A stretch of DNA of 62,361 nucleotides from JAUUZQ01 sp964538375 (GCA_964538375.1 CAZIFQ010000017.1:1-62361); one strand, 5' to 3'; numbered from the stretch's first letter, positions 25,860 to 35,894 are shown. Translations and numbers: made by a program. The notes: generated by a model not told the origin, from the sequence alone.

Positions 25860-28361
25860 ATGAAAATTAGAAGTGTATTTTATTTTTTGATCTTGATACC
25901 TGTACTGTTAAACGGGCAATCAATCGTGGCTGATCGTACAGTCGTAGATGATTATGACATTATTCCGCAACAATATATTGACTCTGTCAAAAAGATGTGG
26001 GTGACATTACCTGGAGAATCTCATTCTTTGGGATATCGCAAGGGTTTGCAGTTTCTGGAAATTCTTGATACTCGTTTTCAAGCATCAATTAAGGAAAGTG
26101 GCACGCCAGAAGGTTTCACAGATTCAAATCTCCGGTTTAGCCGTGCTACATGGGGAGATGTTACAATTTCTTCAGGGTGGATGTACAATTATGGAGAGGA
26201 GGACTGGTATACGAGCGAGTTGGCGGTTGAGCGCACTAAAGCAGGACTCTTGAATGCTAATTCAAATGGTTTTACATTAGACGCTACAGGTTTTGGTTGG
26301 TGCTGGGATATGAGTTGGATAAATAGTCCTGGGGGAACTATAGATCCAATTTATAATGTAAGATGGGGAGGGTCCAGTAATGGTGGCCTGGATGGTAATC
26401 AACGGTGGGGTTTAGATAGCGGAGATAGTATTCTGACTGGCAATAGGGTAAATATGGATACTTACATTAATGCAACCGAAGAGTACATTTCATATTGCGA
26501 ATTAAACAATTTCAGAACTAAGGTATTTTTTACTACAGGTCCGGTTGATGAAAATGCATTTAACATTGGAGAATCAGGATATCAGCGATATCTCAAGACA
26601 AATTATATCCGAGAGTATATGAACTCAAGAGGAGTTGGGTTTCTGTTCGACTATTCGGATATTTTAAGTTGGAATGACGCAGGAGAAAAACACACCATAA
26701 AATGGACTGATTATGGAGGAGTTGAGCAAGAATTTGAATTTATACATCCTGATAATATGATCGATTTGAATGGATCATATATTGAAGATGGAGATCATAT
26801 TGGGCAAATCGGTACCATTCGTTTAGCCAAAGCAATGTGGTGGATGCTTGCCCGAATGGCAGGATGGAATGGATTGCCAGAAGGTTCTGATAATGAAGCT
26901 CCTTCTGCGCCAGGGAATCTTGCTGCCAAGGTAGTGAATGATTCTATTGTTTTACTCTCTTGGTCAAGTTCTACTGATAATATTGATGTATTTAATTATT
27001 CAATTTTACGGGATGGCACTGAGATTGGATTATCAATTGATACTACATATATAGACAATACGCTGGACGGAAGCATCACTTACAACTATTCTATATCTGC
27101 TTTTGATGAGGCAGGTAATGAAAGTCCATCCTCTGCATCTATTTCGGTAAATACTTTCGATACTTTAGGGCTGGCACAGCTCAGGTGTGATTTCCTTCCG
27201 GGTTTTAACTGGTTTTCATTTAATATAGTCAGTCAGGATTCATCTGTAGACTTCTTATTGTCAAATATTCGTAATCATGGAGACTATGTCAAAACCCAAA
27301 TACAATCTACAACATATTATGAAGGTTTCGGATGGTTTGGTACTTTAAATCAGATGGATCCAAAAGATTTATTTATGTTAAAAGTAGCAGAAGCATGTAC
27401 TGTCGGCTTTTTAGGAAATCCAATTGATGTTTCCACCACTCCAATCAATGTATATTCAGGTTGGAATTGGATCGGTTATCTTCCCCAACACTCCATTCCC
27501 ATCTCAGAAGCCTTTGATTCATTTAGTTTTACTGAAATGGATTACATTAAGGATCAGACTACTACAGCAACCTATTATAATTCTTCCGGTTGGTTTGGGT
27601 CACTCAAAGAATTGATACCGGGGCATGGCTACATGTTGAAATTGGCAAGTTCAGGTTCGTTGAGATATTCTGAAGGAAGTGGTAAGAAATCGTTGAGAAA
27701 CAAGAGTGCTTCAATGCTCAAAGGTTCAACTGAGGCACAGTTTTCGCCATATTATTATGAATTTAATGCTTCACTTTCAGCCTCAATGGCTAGCAATAAC
27801 TTATTAAATATGTCAGTTGATGATATGCTTTATGCATTTGCTGGGGATCAATGTTGTGGAGTGCAGCAGGCTATGTATTTTGTGCCGGAGAATAGCTTTA
27901 TTTTTCCTTTAATGATATATAGCAATGAAGTGGATGGAGAGCTTATCACTTTTAAGTATTATCATGCTGCAACTGATATATTATATACTTGTGAAGAGTC
28001 ACTTAAATTTCAAAGTGATACTGTTATTGCCGATGCTATAGAACCCATGATGCTTCATTTGACATCTACATCAAACAACTTGCAGCAATTCAAAAAGGAG
28101 AATTCTCTATCAGTCTTTCCGAGTCCTTTTAATAGAGAGTTAAATATTTCATTCTTTATTGAAGAACAAACGCACGTAGAACTTGGGATTTCTGATATTA
28201 CAGGAAGAGTAGTAAATATCATAAAAACTGGGGTTTATACCACTGGTAATTATTCGAGTAGTTGGGATTCAAGCAGCAGTTTGCCGGGAATCTATATAGT
28301 GAAATTAAGTACAAATAATGGTGTTATAATAAATAGAGTTGTTAAGCATTTTCATAGATAG
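25860..28361 (+). CDS. Secreted SGNH-like multidomain protein with T9SS sorting domain
   Basis: An 833-residue exported protein. After the signal peptide (1-20) comes a 320-residue domain with PGESHS (about 51-56) near its start and DGDH (310-313) near its end, which may be the Ser and Asp-x-x-His blocks of an SGNH hydrolase; this is tentative. Then a fibronectin type III domain (about 347-432), two tandem modules rich in WFG (about 440-625, each with YY...GWFG), a domain shared with the 56706 protein (about 640-735), and a T9SS type A sorting domain ending in NRVVKHFHR. It is therefore secreted by T9SS and surface-attached. It could trim or modify the island's polysaccharide. Confidence 0.75.
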   Translation: MKIRSVFYFLILIPVLLNGQSIVADRTVVDDYDIIPQQYIDSVKKMWVTLPGESHSLGYRKGLQFLEILDTRFQASIKESGTPEGFTDSNLRFSRATWGDVTISSGWMYNYGEEDWYTSELAVERTKAGLLNANSNGFTLDATGFGWCWDMSWINSPGGTIDPIYNVRWGGSSNGGLDGNQRWGLDSGDSILTGNRVNMDTYINATEEYISYCELNNFRTKVFFTTGPVDENAFNIGESGYQRYLKTNYIREYMNSRGVGFLFDYSDILSWNDAGEKHTIKWTDYGGVEQEFEFIHPDNMIDLNGSYIEDGDHIGQIGTIRLAKAMWWMLARMAGWNGLPEGSDNEAPSAPGNLAAKVVNDSIVLLSWSSSTDNIDVFNYSILRDGTEIGLSIDTTYIDNTLDGSITYNYSISAFDEAGNESPSSASISVNTFDTLGLAQLRCDFLPGFNWFSFNIVSQDSSVDFLLSNIRNHGDYVKTQIQSTTYYEGFGWFGTLNQMDPKDLFMLKVAEACTVGFLGNPIDVSTTPINVYSGWNWIGYLPQHSIPISEAFDSFSFTEMDYIKDQTTTATYYNSSGWFGSLKELIPGHGYMLKLASSGSLRYSEGSGKKSLRNKSASMLKGSTEAQFSPYYYEFNASLSASMASNNLLNMSVDDMLYAFAGDQCCGVQQAMYFVPENSFIFPLMIYSNEVDGELITFKYYHAATDILYTCEESLKFQSDTVIADAIEPMMLHLTSTSNNLQQFKKENSLSVFPSPFNRELNISFFIEEQTHVELGISDITGRVVNIIKTGVYTTGNYSSSWDSSSSLPGIYIVKLSTNNGVIINRVVKHFHR

Positions 28362-28609
28362 CTTTAGGTCTGTGAGCATTTGACTAAAGTCCTTTATTTG
28401 CTTATTAACAAATAGATAACGTGTATGAATGTATTCCTTAAGATCTTTTTCTAAAAATTGAGTTTCCACGAATTTTAACAGTAAAAATTACTAATATATC
28501 TAAATATTCAATTTGACTATCAGAATACCGATATTTAGGATTGATTATAAATATTATTAATTAATTTAGTTTTTTTATAAATCAATTATTAATTAGCTTC
28601 CATTATAAA

Positions 28610-28858
28610 ATGAGCATAGAGGAGATTAAAAAGGGAGTGTTTCAGTATGTATATGATAATTCCTATTCTAGCAAGGAAAACATTACTGATGATGTCTTAA
28701 TATTTAAAAATGGTTTCTTGGATTCAATGGGATTAGTAATGCTTATAACCTTCTTAGAGGATGAGTTTAGAATTGAAACAAGTGATGCTGATATGGTTGA
28801 GGAAAATTTTGAATCAATCAACGCTATTTCGGAATTTGTACTCAAAAAATTATCTTAA
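28610..28858 (+). CDS. Acyl carrier protein
   Basis: An 82-residue carrier protein. FLDSMGLVML holds the Ser that takes phosphopantetheine (D-S-M in place of the usual D-S-L/M), and the helix after it matches ACP and DltC. It is acidic, as carriers are. It starts a tightly packed run: the asparagine synthase gene begins 6 bases after its stop. It is not the fatty-acid ACP (no fab genes nearby) and more likely carries an acyl or aminoacyl group for the AMP-ligase at 31864. Confidence 0.88.
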   Translation: MSIEEIKKGVFQYVYDNSYSSKENITDDVLIFKNGFLDSMGLVMLITFLEDEFRIETSDADMVEENFESINAISEFVLKKLS

Positions 28859-28864
28859 CAAATA

Positions 28865-30862
28865 ATGTGTGGCATTGCCGGAATCTATAATAATGATGGA
28901 TTAAAGAGTAATCCGAAAAACTTGTTACATAGAATGCTTGCGCGCATTCAGCACCGTGGGCCTGATGAAAGTGGTATCTACATTAATGATCAGGTCTCCT
29001 TAGGGAGTGTCCGTTTAAGTATAATTGATATTCAAAATGGACAACAACCACTGTCATCAAGTGATAAAAGGTATTGGATTACTTTTAATGGGGAGATTTT
29101 CAACTATATTGAATTACGAAAGGAATTAAAGCAGCTTGGACAGTCCTTCAAGACAGACAGTGATACAGAAGTACTTTTAAATGCATATTTGCAGTATGGG
29201 GCTGATTGTTTAAACAAATTAAATGGCCAGTTTGTGTTTGCAATTTGGGATAACAAAAAGCAAGAATTGTTTATCGCCAGAGACAGGGTCGGAATTCGGC
29301 CCTTGTTCTACACATGGTCAAAAGACAACTTCTTGTTTGGGTCTGAGATAAAAACACTTTTTGAACATCCAGACGTTCGAGCTGAAATTGATCCAGTTTC
29401 TATGTCACAAATTTTCACTTTTTGGGCAACGATTACTCCCAAGACAGTATTTTCTGGTATTTATGAATTACCCCCTGGACGTTATATGAAAATTGCTCAA
29501 GGGAAAATAGACATTCAATCTTATTGGTCGCTGAGTTTTCCGCTTGAAGAGAATGATTATTTCAAAGGAACTTTGGATGACGCAGTAGCAGAACTGGATT
29601 ATTTACTGACTGATGCAGTAAGGTTGCGACTTAGAGCAGATGTTCCTGTTGCAGCCTATTTAAGTGGAGGCCTCGACTCAAGTGCGACAACAGCATTGAT
29701 TAAAGAGGTTGCTCCTGAAACTCTGCAGACTTTTTCATTGGGCTTTGAAGATGGAGAGTTTGATGAAACAAACTATCAGGAATTGGTATCTAAATACCTC
29801 AACACACGTCACACCACTTTTACCAGTACAAAAGAAGATATCGGTAAATACTTCCCGCAAGTAATATGGCATTCAGAGATGCCGATTTTAAGGACTTCAC
29901 CCGTGCCTATGTTCAGTCTTTCAAAAAAGGTACGGGCAAGCAGTATTAAAGTTGTAATAACAGGAGAGGGTGCTGATGAAATGTTGGCAGGATATGGAAT
30001 TTTTAAGGAAGGTATCATTAGAGAATTTTGGTCAAAGCAACCCGATTCAAAATTGAGGCCACTGCTTTTACAGAAACTCTATCCTTACCTTGCTCAATTT
30101 CAGGGGAAGAACAGAAATATGCTCAAATTCTTCTTTGGATATAAACTTGAAGATACAGATTCTCCATTTTATTCCCATGTATTGCGCTGGCGGAATACGT
30201 CAAATCTGCAAAACTTTTTTTCTGAGGAACTAAAAGTAAATTTGAACGGAATTGATCAGTATGATGCAGTTAGTCAAATGCTTCCTGATGGGTTTGATAG
30301 TTACAATAGGCTAAATAAATCACAATGGCTGGAATCTGAGATATTTATGTCAAGTTATCTCTTGTCGTCACAGGGAGATAGAGTATCTATGGCTAATTCG
30401 GTTGAGGGTCGATATCCTTTTCTTGACTACCGTGTAATGGAATTTGCTTCAAAACTTCCGGCAGATTATAAAATGCATGGGCTCAATGAGAAGTATATAT
30501 TGAAACGCATGATGCAAGACAGGTTACCGGATAGTGTTTTAAAAAGGCCAAAACAGGCATACAGAGCACCGATATCAAGCAGTTTCTTATCATCTCCTGC
30601 AAAAGAATATGTAATGACACTGCTTTCAGAAAATGATATTAAGCAGACCGGATTATTCTCTAATGATAATGTTCAGAAATTATTAAGTAAGGTTTCAAAT
30701 GGTTCTGAAGTTACAGAAATGGAAAATATGGCACTTTGTGGGATTATTTCATCACAATTAATTTATCACCAGTTTATTTTGAAAGACAATTTCAGACCTG
30801 ATATTCCCCAGTTGCGAAATTGCAATGTTATTTATGGAAATAAAATGAATAAATTTATATAG
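28865..30862 (+). CDS. Asparagine synthase (glutamine-hydrolysing) homologue
   Basis: A 665-residue class II amidotransferase. Cys2 (MCGIAGIY) is the glutaminase nucleophile, with RIQHRGPDESG, FNGEIFNY and GADCLNKLNGQF of the N-terminal domain. The synthetase domain has the PP-loop AAYLSGGLDSSATTAL (Ser-Gly-Gly at 267-269). Such enzymes activate a carboxylate with ATP and amidate it using glutamine nitrogen. Many in polysaccharide clusters act on sugar acids or bound intermediates, not free aspartate. Its place between a carrier protein and an AMP-ligase suggests it amidates a carrier-bound or free acyl precursor. NadE-like gene follows after 2 bases. Confidence 0.9.
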   Translation: MCGIAGIYNNDGLKSNPKNLLHRMLARIQHRGPDESGIYINDQVSLGSVRLSIIDIQNGQQPLSSSDKRYWITFNGEIFNYIELRKELKQLGQSFKTDSDTEVLLNAYLQYGADCLNKLNGQFVFAIWDNKKQELFIARDRVGIRPLFYTWSKDNFLFGSEIKTLFEHPDVRAEIDPVSMSQIFTFWATITPKTVFSGIYELPPGRYMKIAQGKIDIQSYWSLSFPLEENDYFKGTLDDAVAELDYLLTDAVRLRLRADVPVAAYLSGGLDSSATTALIKEVAPETLQTFSLGFEDGEFDETNYQELVSKYLNTRHTTFTSTKEDIGKYFPQVIWHSEMPILRTSPVPMFSLSKKVRASSIKVVITGEGADEMLAGYGIFKEGIIREFWSKQPDSKLRPLLLQKLYPYLAQFQGKNRNMLKFFFGYKLEDTDSPFYSHVLRWRNTSNLQNFFSEELKVNLNGIDQYDAVSQMLPDGFDSYNRLNKSQWLESEIFMSSYLLSSQGDRVSMANSVEGRYPFLDYRVMEFASKLPADYKMHGLNEKYILKRMMQDRLPDSVLKRPKQAYRAPISSSFLSSPAKEYVMTLLSENDIKQTGLFSNDNVQKLLSKVSNGSEVTEMENMALCGIISSQLIYHQFILKDNFRPDIPQLRNCNVIYGNKMNKFI

Positions 30863-30864
30863 TT

Positions 30865-31851
30865 ATGAAAAAAAAAGATAAAGTACCTTTCAGTAAAGAT
30901 GTTCTGTTCATTGATGATATTCATGCTGAATGCTACAGAATAGTTGATAAGCTTCGTGAAGATGTTTCTCAGAATCTGAAACGTTTTGGAGGAGTGGTTG
31001 GTATTTCGGGAGGTATTGATTCAGCAGTTTGTATGGCACTTGCGGTAAAAGCACTTGGTGCTGAAAATGTTCTGGGGATAATGTTGCCTGAGCAGGATTC
31101 AAGTGGGGATAGTGCTGTTTTTGCTCAAAATCTGGCTGATAAATTTGGAGTGAAAGCTATCACAGAAGATATTACAGGGGTGCTGTTAGGTTATGGATGC
31201 TATGAGCGTCGCGATGAAGCTGCCAAAAAGGTGATTCCGGAGTATGATCCTTCTCAGGATAAAATGAAGATCAGCATTAAGAGTTTCGGTTTGTTTACAA
31301 ACCTTCCTCCGCTTTTTTCATTAACTATTGTTGACAGAGAAGGCAATGAGAAATCAAAACGTTTACCGGCTGCTGAACTTAGACAAATAGAGGCAGCCTC
31401 GAATTTGAAACAGAGGACAAGAATGTCAATGCTTTACTATCATGCAGAGACATTACATTATGCAGTTATTGGAACTCCCAATAAGCATGAAGTTGAACAG
31501 GGCTTTTTTGTTAAACATGGGGATGGTGGTGCAGATGTTATGCCTATTGCTCACCTATACAAAACACAAGTATATCAGTTGGCAGACTATCTTGGTATTC
31601 CGCAGGAAATTATAGACAGAACACCAACTACTGATACATATTCGGCAGAGCAGACTCAGGAAGAATTTTTTTACCAGGTGCCTTATGAGCAGATGGACCT
31701 GCTTTGGTTTGCATATCAAAATAGCTATGCTGCAGAGGAAGTTGCTGAAGTATTGGGAAGGAAAGCTGAAGAGATTGAACGCGTATTTGCCAGTTTTGAA
31801 CGTAAAGTAAAAACTACGGATTATTTAAGAATGTCGCCTTTAACATACTAA
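30865..31851 (+). CDS. NAD synthase (NadE)-family ATP-dependent amide ligase
   Basis: A 328-residue PP-loop ATP pyrophosphatase of the NadE family. The PP-loop is GGVVGISGGIDSAVC (Ser-Gly-Gly at 48-50), and the family motifs LKQRTRMSMLYYHAE, VIGTPNKHEVEQGFFVKHGD and ADVMPIAHLYKTQVYQLADY are present. It lacks the N-terminal glutaminase of two-domain NAD synthases, so it would use free ammonia. It also carries a 45-residue insertion (about 113-160) beyond the usual single-domain form. In this operon it may be recruited to form an amide on the precursor instead of making NAD; that is inference. Confidence 0.85.
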   Translation: MKKKDKVPFSKDVLFIDDIHAECYRIVDKLREDVSQNLKRFGGVVGISGGIDSAVCMALAVKALGAENVLGIMLPEQDSSGDSAVFAQNLADKFGVKAITEDITGVLLGYGCYERRDEAAKKVIPEYDPSQDKMKISIKSFGLFTNLPPLFSLTIVDREGNEKSKRLPAAELRQIEAASNLKQRTRMSMLYYHAETLHYAVIGTPNKHEVEQGFFVKHGDGGADVMPIAHLYKTQVYQLADYLGIPQEIIDRTPTTDTYSAEQTQEEFFYQVPYEQMDLLWFAYQNSYAAEEVAEVLGRKAEEIERVFASFERKVKTTDYLRMSPLTY

Positions 31852-31863
31852 AAATAAATAGCA

Positions 31864-33441
31864 ATGACTGCAATACCGCAACGTTTGCTAGGAGAGGCAC
31901 TGCTGATTTCAGCGGAGAGATATCCTTCCAAGATTGCTATCATAGTAAAATCTGATGAATATTCATACTCCGATTTAAAAGTGGCAGCAGAAAGGTTTGC
32001 TGCTCATTTGACTTCTGCGGGAATTCAAAAAGGTGACAGGGTTGCCATATATATGAATAATTCGTGGGAGTCTATTGTTTCAATTTATGGTATAACACTT
32101 GCAGGAGCAGTATTCCTGGTTATAAATCCGCAGACAAAAGCAGATAAGCTGCAATACATTCTCAATGACAGCGAAGCCAGGATTCTGATCTCAGAAGTGA
32201 TGCATAGCAGGGAGTTTTCAAAAATATTTGATGACTCAAAATATATAGAAGAGCTCATCATTGCAGGAGGGAAGGATCAGCAGAGATTAGATTTCGGAAT
32301 CAATACTATTGGTTTTGAAGAGATTCTTTCATCAGAGATTCCTGATACAGAGTTGCCTGGGATTATTCCCGATGATCTGGCTGCATTAATATATACATCA
32401 GGAAGTACTGGATTCCCTAAAGGAGTAATGATGACTCACCAGTCTATGGTCTTTACCTCTTGGAGTCTTGTTGAATATCTGAGATTATCTGAAGAGGATC
32501 GTATTATCCTATTACTACCTCTTGCCTTCGATTACGGATTATATCAGTTGTTGATGGCTGTAACAATGGGAGGTTCAATCATTGTTGAGCAATCATTTAC
32601 ATTTCAGTCAACTATATATAAACAGATCGAGAAGTATAAGCCAACTGTTTTTCCGGGCGTACCAACTATATATGCTATGATGATTGCAACTAGCAAGAAA
32701 TCAGGATTGGTACTAGATGGAATTAAGAAAATAACAAATACTGCTGCTGCTTTACCAGCAGAGATTATCCCTGACCTGAAAAAGATATTTCCTAATGCAT
32801 TGATATTTAAAATGTATGGTTTGACAGAGTGTAAGCGTGTATGTTACCTTGAACCTGAATTAATTGATATAAAACCCTCATCTGTTGGTAAAGCGATACC
32901 TGGTACTGAAGTCTACTTATTGGCGCAGGACGGAAAACCTGTTCCAAGAGGAGAGAGAGGTATTCTTCATATTAGGGGGCCTCATGTTATGCTGGGGTAT
33001 TGGCACAAAGAAGAGCTGAGCAAGGAGATGTTGAGGTCAGGAGCTCTTCCGTGGGAGAGGAATTTATGTTCCAATGACTGGTTTAAGATGGATGAAGAGG
33101 GATTCCTTTACTTCTTAGGTAGAACGGATGATATTATTAAAACCAGAGGAGAAAAGGTTAGCCCGATTGAAATAGAAAATGTAATCTATAATATTGAGGG
33201 TATAAAGGAGGTTGCTGTGATGGGATTTCCTGATGAAATTATGGGTGAGTCTATTGCTGCATTTGTAACCCTCCATGACAATATACAGCTTAGTGGAAAT
33301 GAAATTCAAAAGGAGTGTATGTTGATGCTGGAGATATTTATGGTACCACAAAAAATTATCTTCCTGGATGAAATGCCGAAAAGCTCAAATGGAAAAATTG
33401 ATAAGAAAGTGTTGAAAAATATGAAATTGGATAATGTATAA
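31864..33441 (+). CDS. AMP-dependent acyl/aminoacyl ligase
   Basis: A 525-residue ANL-family adenylating enzyme. The ATP loop is LIYTSGSTGFPKGVMMTH (about 175-192). Further motifs are YGLTECKRVCYLEPE, the hinge DWFKMDEEGFLYFLGRTDDI with the following IKTRGEKVSPIEIE, and the catalytic Lys in KSSNGKIDKKVL. It activates a carboxylic acid as its AMP ester and transfers it to CoA or a carrier protein, here most likely the ACP at 28610 (DltA-like role). It differs from DltA in not showing its D-Ala pocket clearly, so the substrate is open. The next gene overlaps it by 8 bases. Confidence 0.9.
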   Translation: MTAIPQRLLGEALLISAERYPSKIAIIVKSDEYSYSDLKVAAERFAAHLTSAGIQKGDRVAIYMNNSWESIVSIYGITLAGAVFLVINPQTKADKLQYILNDSEARILISEVMHSREFSKIFDDSKYIEELIIAGGKDQQRLDFGINTIGFEEILSSEIPDTELPGIIPDDLAALIYTSGSTGFPKGVMMTHQSMVFTSWSLVEYLRLSEEDRIILLLPLAFDYGLYQLLMAVTMGGSIIVEQSFTFQSTIYKQIEKYKPTVFPGVPTIYAMMIATSKKSGLVLDGIKKITNTAAALPAEIIPDLKKIFPNALIFKMYGLTECKRVCYLEPELIDIKPSSVGKAIPGTEVYLLAQDGKPVPRGERGILHIRGPHVMLGYWHKEELSKEMLRSGALPWERNLCSNDWFKMDEEGFLYFLGRTDDIIKTRGEKVSPIEIENVIYNIEGIKEVAVMGFPDEIMGESIAAFVTLHDNIQLSGNEIQKECMLMLEIFMVPQKIIFLDEMPKSSNGKIDKKVLKNMKLDNV

Positions 33442-34333
33442 TAAAGATCTATACAATAGCATCAGGAATGAGCTGATCGAAAAAATTAGCTTATTGGAGG
33501 ATAAACCGGAGGAGAATATAGATTCAACTATTAAAGCATTGTGGCTGAAGGCTTCAGGAAAGACATTGTCAGTTGTTAAAGCATCCAATGAGTCCTTACC
33601 AGAGCTAAATGAACAACAGGAGCTAAAACTGAAGGAGCTAATTCAACTGAGAATGAATAATATACCGCTTGCTCATATTACAGGAAGACAAGATTTTATG
33701 GGTATTGAATTGCTTTCTGATAAACGAGCATTAATTCCGAGAAAAGAGACAGAAATATTAGGAAAAAAGGCACTTGAGATTTCAAGAATAACAGCTGATT
33801 CTACTGATGATACTTTAGTAATGGATGTTTGTTGCGGAGCTGGGAACCTGGGGCTAGCCATTGCTACATACAACCCTGAGTGTTTTGTTTATGCCTCCGA
33901 TATTTCACAAGAAGCAGTTGAACTAACACAGGAGAATATTGATTTCCTTTTTTTAGGTCAAAGAGTAGAAGCAGTTCAGGGTGATATGATGTCAGCTTTT
34001 GAGACAGATAAATATTATGAAAAATTTGATTTAATTGTTTGTAATCCACCTTACATTTTTAGTTCGAATATACCAAAAATGAAAGATGAAATTTCATTAA
34101 ATGAACCGGCTGTTGCTTTTGACGGAGGGATGCTTGGAATAAATATAATCAAAGCGTTTATTCGTGAAGCTCCAAAGTTCCTAAAAAAAGCAGGTTGGCT
34201 TGCATTTGAGGTAGGTGTAGGTCAGGGACCGTTGATGAGACAACTATGTGAAAGGACACTTCAATTCGATGAAATCGAGACAGTAGCAGATTTTTTGGGA
34301 AATATAAGGGTGGTATCTGCTCGGAAGATATAG
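33434..34333 (+). CDS. PrmC/HemK-like SAM-dependent methyltransferase
   Basis: A 299-residue protein with the architecture of N5-glutamine methyltransferase PrmC. It has a helical N-terminal domain, then PRKETE (in place of PRPETE), SAM motif I DVCCGAGNLG (131-140), ASDISQEAVELTQEN, and the NPPY catalytic motif (204-207). PrmC methylates Gln of release factors, but that gene is normally housekeeping. A copy inside an amidation and ligation operon could methylate a carboxamide nitrogen, the product an AsnB-type enzyme would make. It overlaps the ligase gene by 8 bases, hence translational coupling. Confidence 0.85.
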   Translation: MYNKDLYNSIRNELIEKISLLEDKPEENIDSTIKALWLKASGKTLSVVKASNESLPELNEQQELKLKELIQLRMNNIPLAHITGRQDFMGIELLSDKRALIPRKETEILGKKALEISRITADSTDDTLVMDVCCGAGNLGLAIATYNPECFVYASDISQEAVELTQENIDFLFLGQRVEAVQGDMMSAFETDKYYEKFDLIVCNPPYIFSSNIPKMKDEISLNEPAVAFDGGMLGINIIKAFIREAPKFLKKAGWLAFEVGVGQGPLMRQLCERTLQFDEIETVADFLGNIRVVSARKI

Positions 34334-34469
34334 ATATGGATGGAATTCAAGTATTTTTATGATAATATATAACAGGACAAACCATTTATACAAAGGAAAC
34401 AACTCGCGAGGACCCGGTTTCTGAAGAAATCAAACCTTATTAATTATGTACCCTTTTCAATAATTACTT

Positions 34470-35894
34470 ATGATATTTCATACCTTACAATATTGGCTAT
34501 TCTTTATAATTAGTATCATTATTTATTATAAACTAAACTCAAAGTATCGTCCTCATTTTTTAGTTTTAATAAGCGGCTTATTTCTATTCTATTTTTCTCT
34601 TGCCCATTTCATTTATGCTTTTTTATACGGAATTATAAATTACTTTCTTGGGAAAGGGTTGAATAATTTAGTTGGAAGTAAGAGAAGGAGATTATATATT
34701 TTTGGATTAATAATTAATATTGGACAATTAGTTATACTGAAATACACTACTTTTCTATTAGAGAACTTCAACTTAATATCTGATATGTGGAATGGGAAGG
34801 ATATCATATTAGCTGACATCATTATTCCAATAGGTATTTCATATTATACTTTTCAGAGTATTGGGTATATAATTAATATATATAAGAAGGTAGAATTACC
34901 TGAGGAGTCAATAGTTAACTACCTTGTATTTACATTGTTTTATCCAAAAATATTAGCAGGTCCAATTGAAAGATCAAATACTTTCTTACCTCAATTACGT
35001 TCAATTTCTGATTTTAAGATGAATAATCTTAAGGAAGGTTTATTGTTAGTTTTCTGGGGATTATTAAAGAAAATTGTTATTGCAGATAGACTCGTTGACT
35101 TGGTATTCCCTGTATATAATGATCTTGATGCATACTCAACAAATGCAGTATGGATAGTTCTTTTTCTGCAAACTGTGCATCTTTATTTTGATTTCTCCGG
35201 ATATACTGATATAGCGATTGGAACTGCCAGGGTATTTGGTCTGAAACTATCGCCTAATTTTAATAGACCGTTTCTTTCCCAGAATATATCCGTTTTTTGG
35301 CGGCGTTGGCATATGTCCTTGTCCTACTGGTGTAATGATTATATTTTTAAGAGTGTGATGTATAAGAGACGCAGGTGGGGAAGGTTTGCTTCTTCATATG
35401 CCGTATTATTAACATTTCTAGTACTGGGCATATGGCATGGACCCAATTGGACCTATGTAGTTTTGGGATTATTGCAAGTATTTGCTATAAACTTTGAATT
35501 TTATTTTAGGAGACAGAGAATTAAGATCCTATCAAAGATGCCGCGTTCTTTGGAATTGAATCTGGGTAGAATTATTACCTTCACTTTTATTAGTATCACT
35601 TTAGTTTTTTTTAATTCATCAAGTATTCAAGTTGCTAAATCATTTTTCATCAAATTATTCTCCAAATCTGATGGACTACAGCTTGAATTATTTACTATTG
35701 AAAGGATATTACCTATTCTTATATTGGTTGTTCTCTTAGTATTTGAATCAATTTCTGAGAAGTATGGCGATTTAAAGGATAAATTAGATTCTAAACCTAT
35801 GATTATTAGGTGGATATGGTACTATATTTTGATTATTCTTGTTGTCCTGTTTGGAGTTTTTGGAGCAACAAATTTTGTTTATTTTCAGTTTTAA
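34470..35894 (+). CDS. MBOAT-family membrane O-acyltransferase
   Basis: A 474-residue polytopic protein of the MBOAT family (DltB/AlgI/PatA type), with about eleven hydrophobic segments. The signature parts are NYFLGKGLNN, YYTFQSIGYIINIYKK, FPKILAGPIER-like FYPKILAGPIER, FDFSGYTDIAIG, VFWRRWHMSLSYW and the catalytic His in GIWHGPNWTYV. It moves an acyl (or D-alanyl) group from a carrier across the membrane to an extracytoplasmic hydroxyl, here presumably on the polysaccharide. Paired with the DltD-like protein downstream. Confidence 0.92.
   Translation: MIFHTLQYWLFFIISIIIYYKLNSKYRPHFLVLISGLFLFYFSLAHFIYAFLYGIINYFLGKGLNNLVGSKRRRLYIFGLIINIGQLVILKYTTFLLENFNLISDMWNGKDIILADIIIPIGISYYTFQSIGYIINIYKKVELPEESIVNYLVFTLFYPKILAGPIERSNTFLPQLRSISDFKMNNLKEGLLLVFWGLLKKIVIADRLVDLVFPVYNDLDAYSTNAVWIVLFLQTVHLYFDFSGYTDIAIGTARVFGLKLSPNFNRPFLSQNISVFWRRWHMSLSYWCNDYIFKSVMYKRRRWGRFASSYAVLLTFLVLGIWHGPNWTYVVLGLLQVFAINFEFYFRRQRIKILSKMPRSLELNLGRIITFTFISITLVFFNSSSIQVAKSFFIKLFSKSDGLQLELFTIERILPILILVVLLVFESISEKYGDLKDKLDSKPMIIRWIWYYILIILVVLFGVFGATNFVYFQF

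Noticed and set aside
28865..31851. AsnB and NadE homologues as ordinary housekeeping genes that happen to be here
   Set aside because: Gap lengths of 6, 2 and 12 bases with a carrier protein and ligase argue for a shared pathway, though the housekeeping option stays open until the genome is checked.
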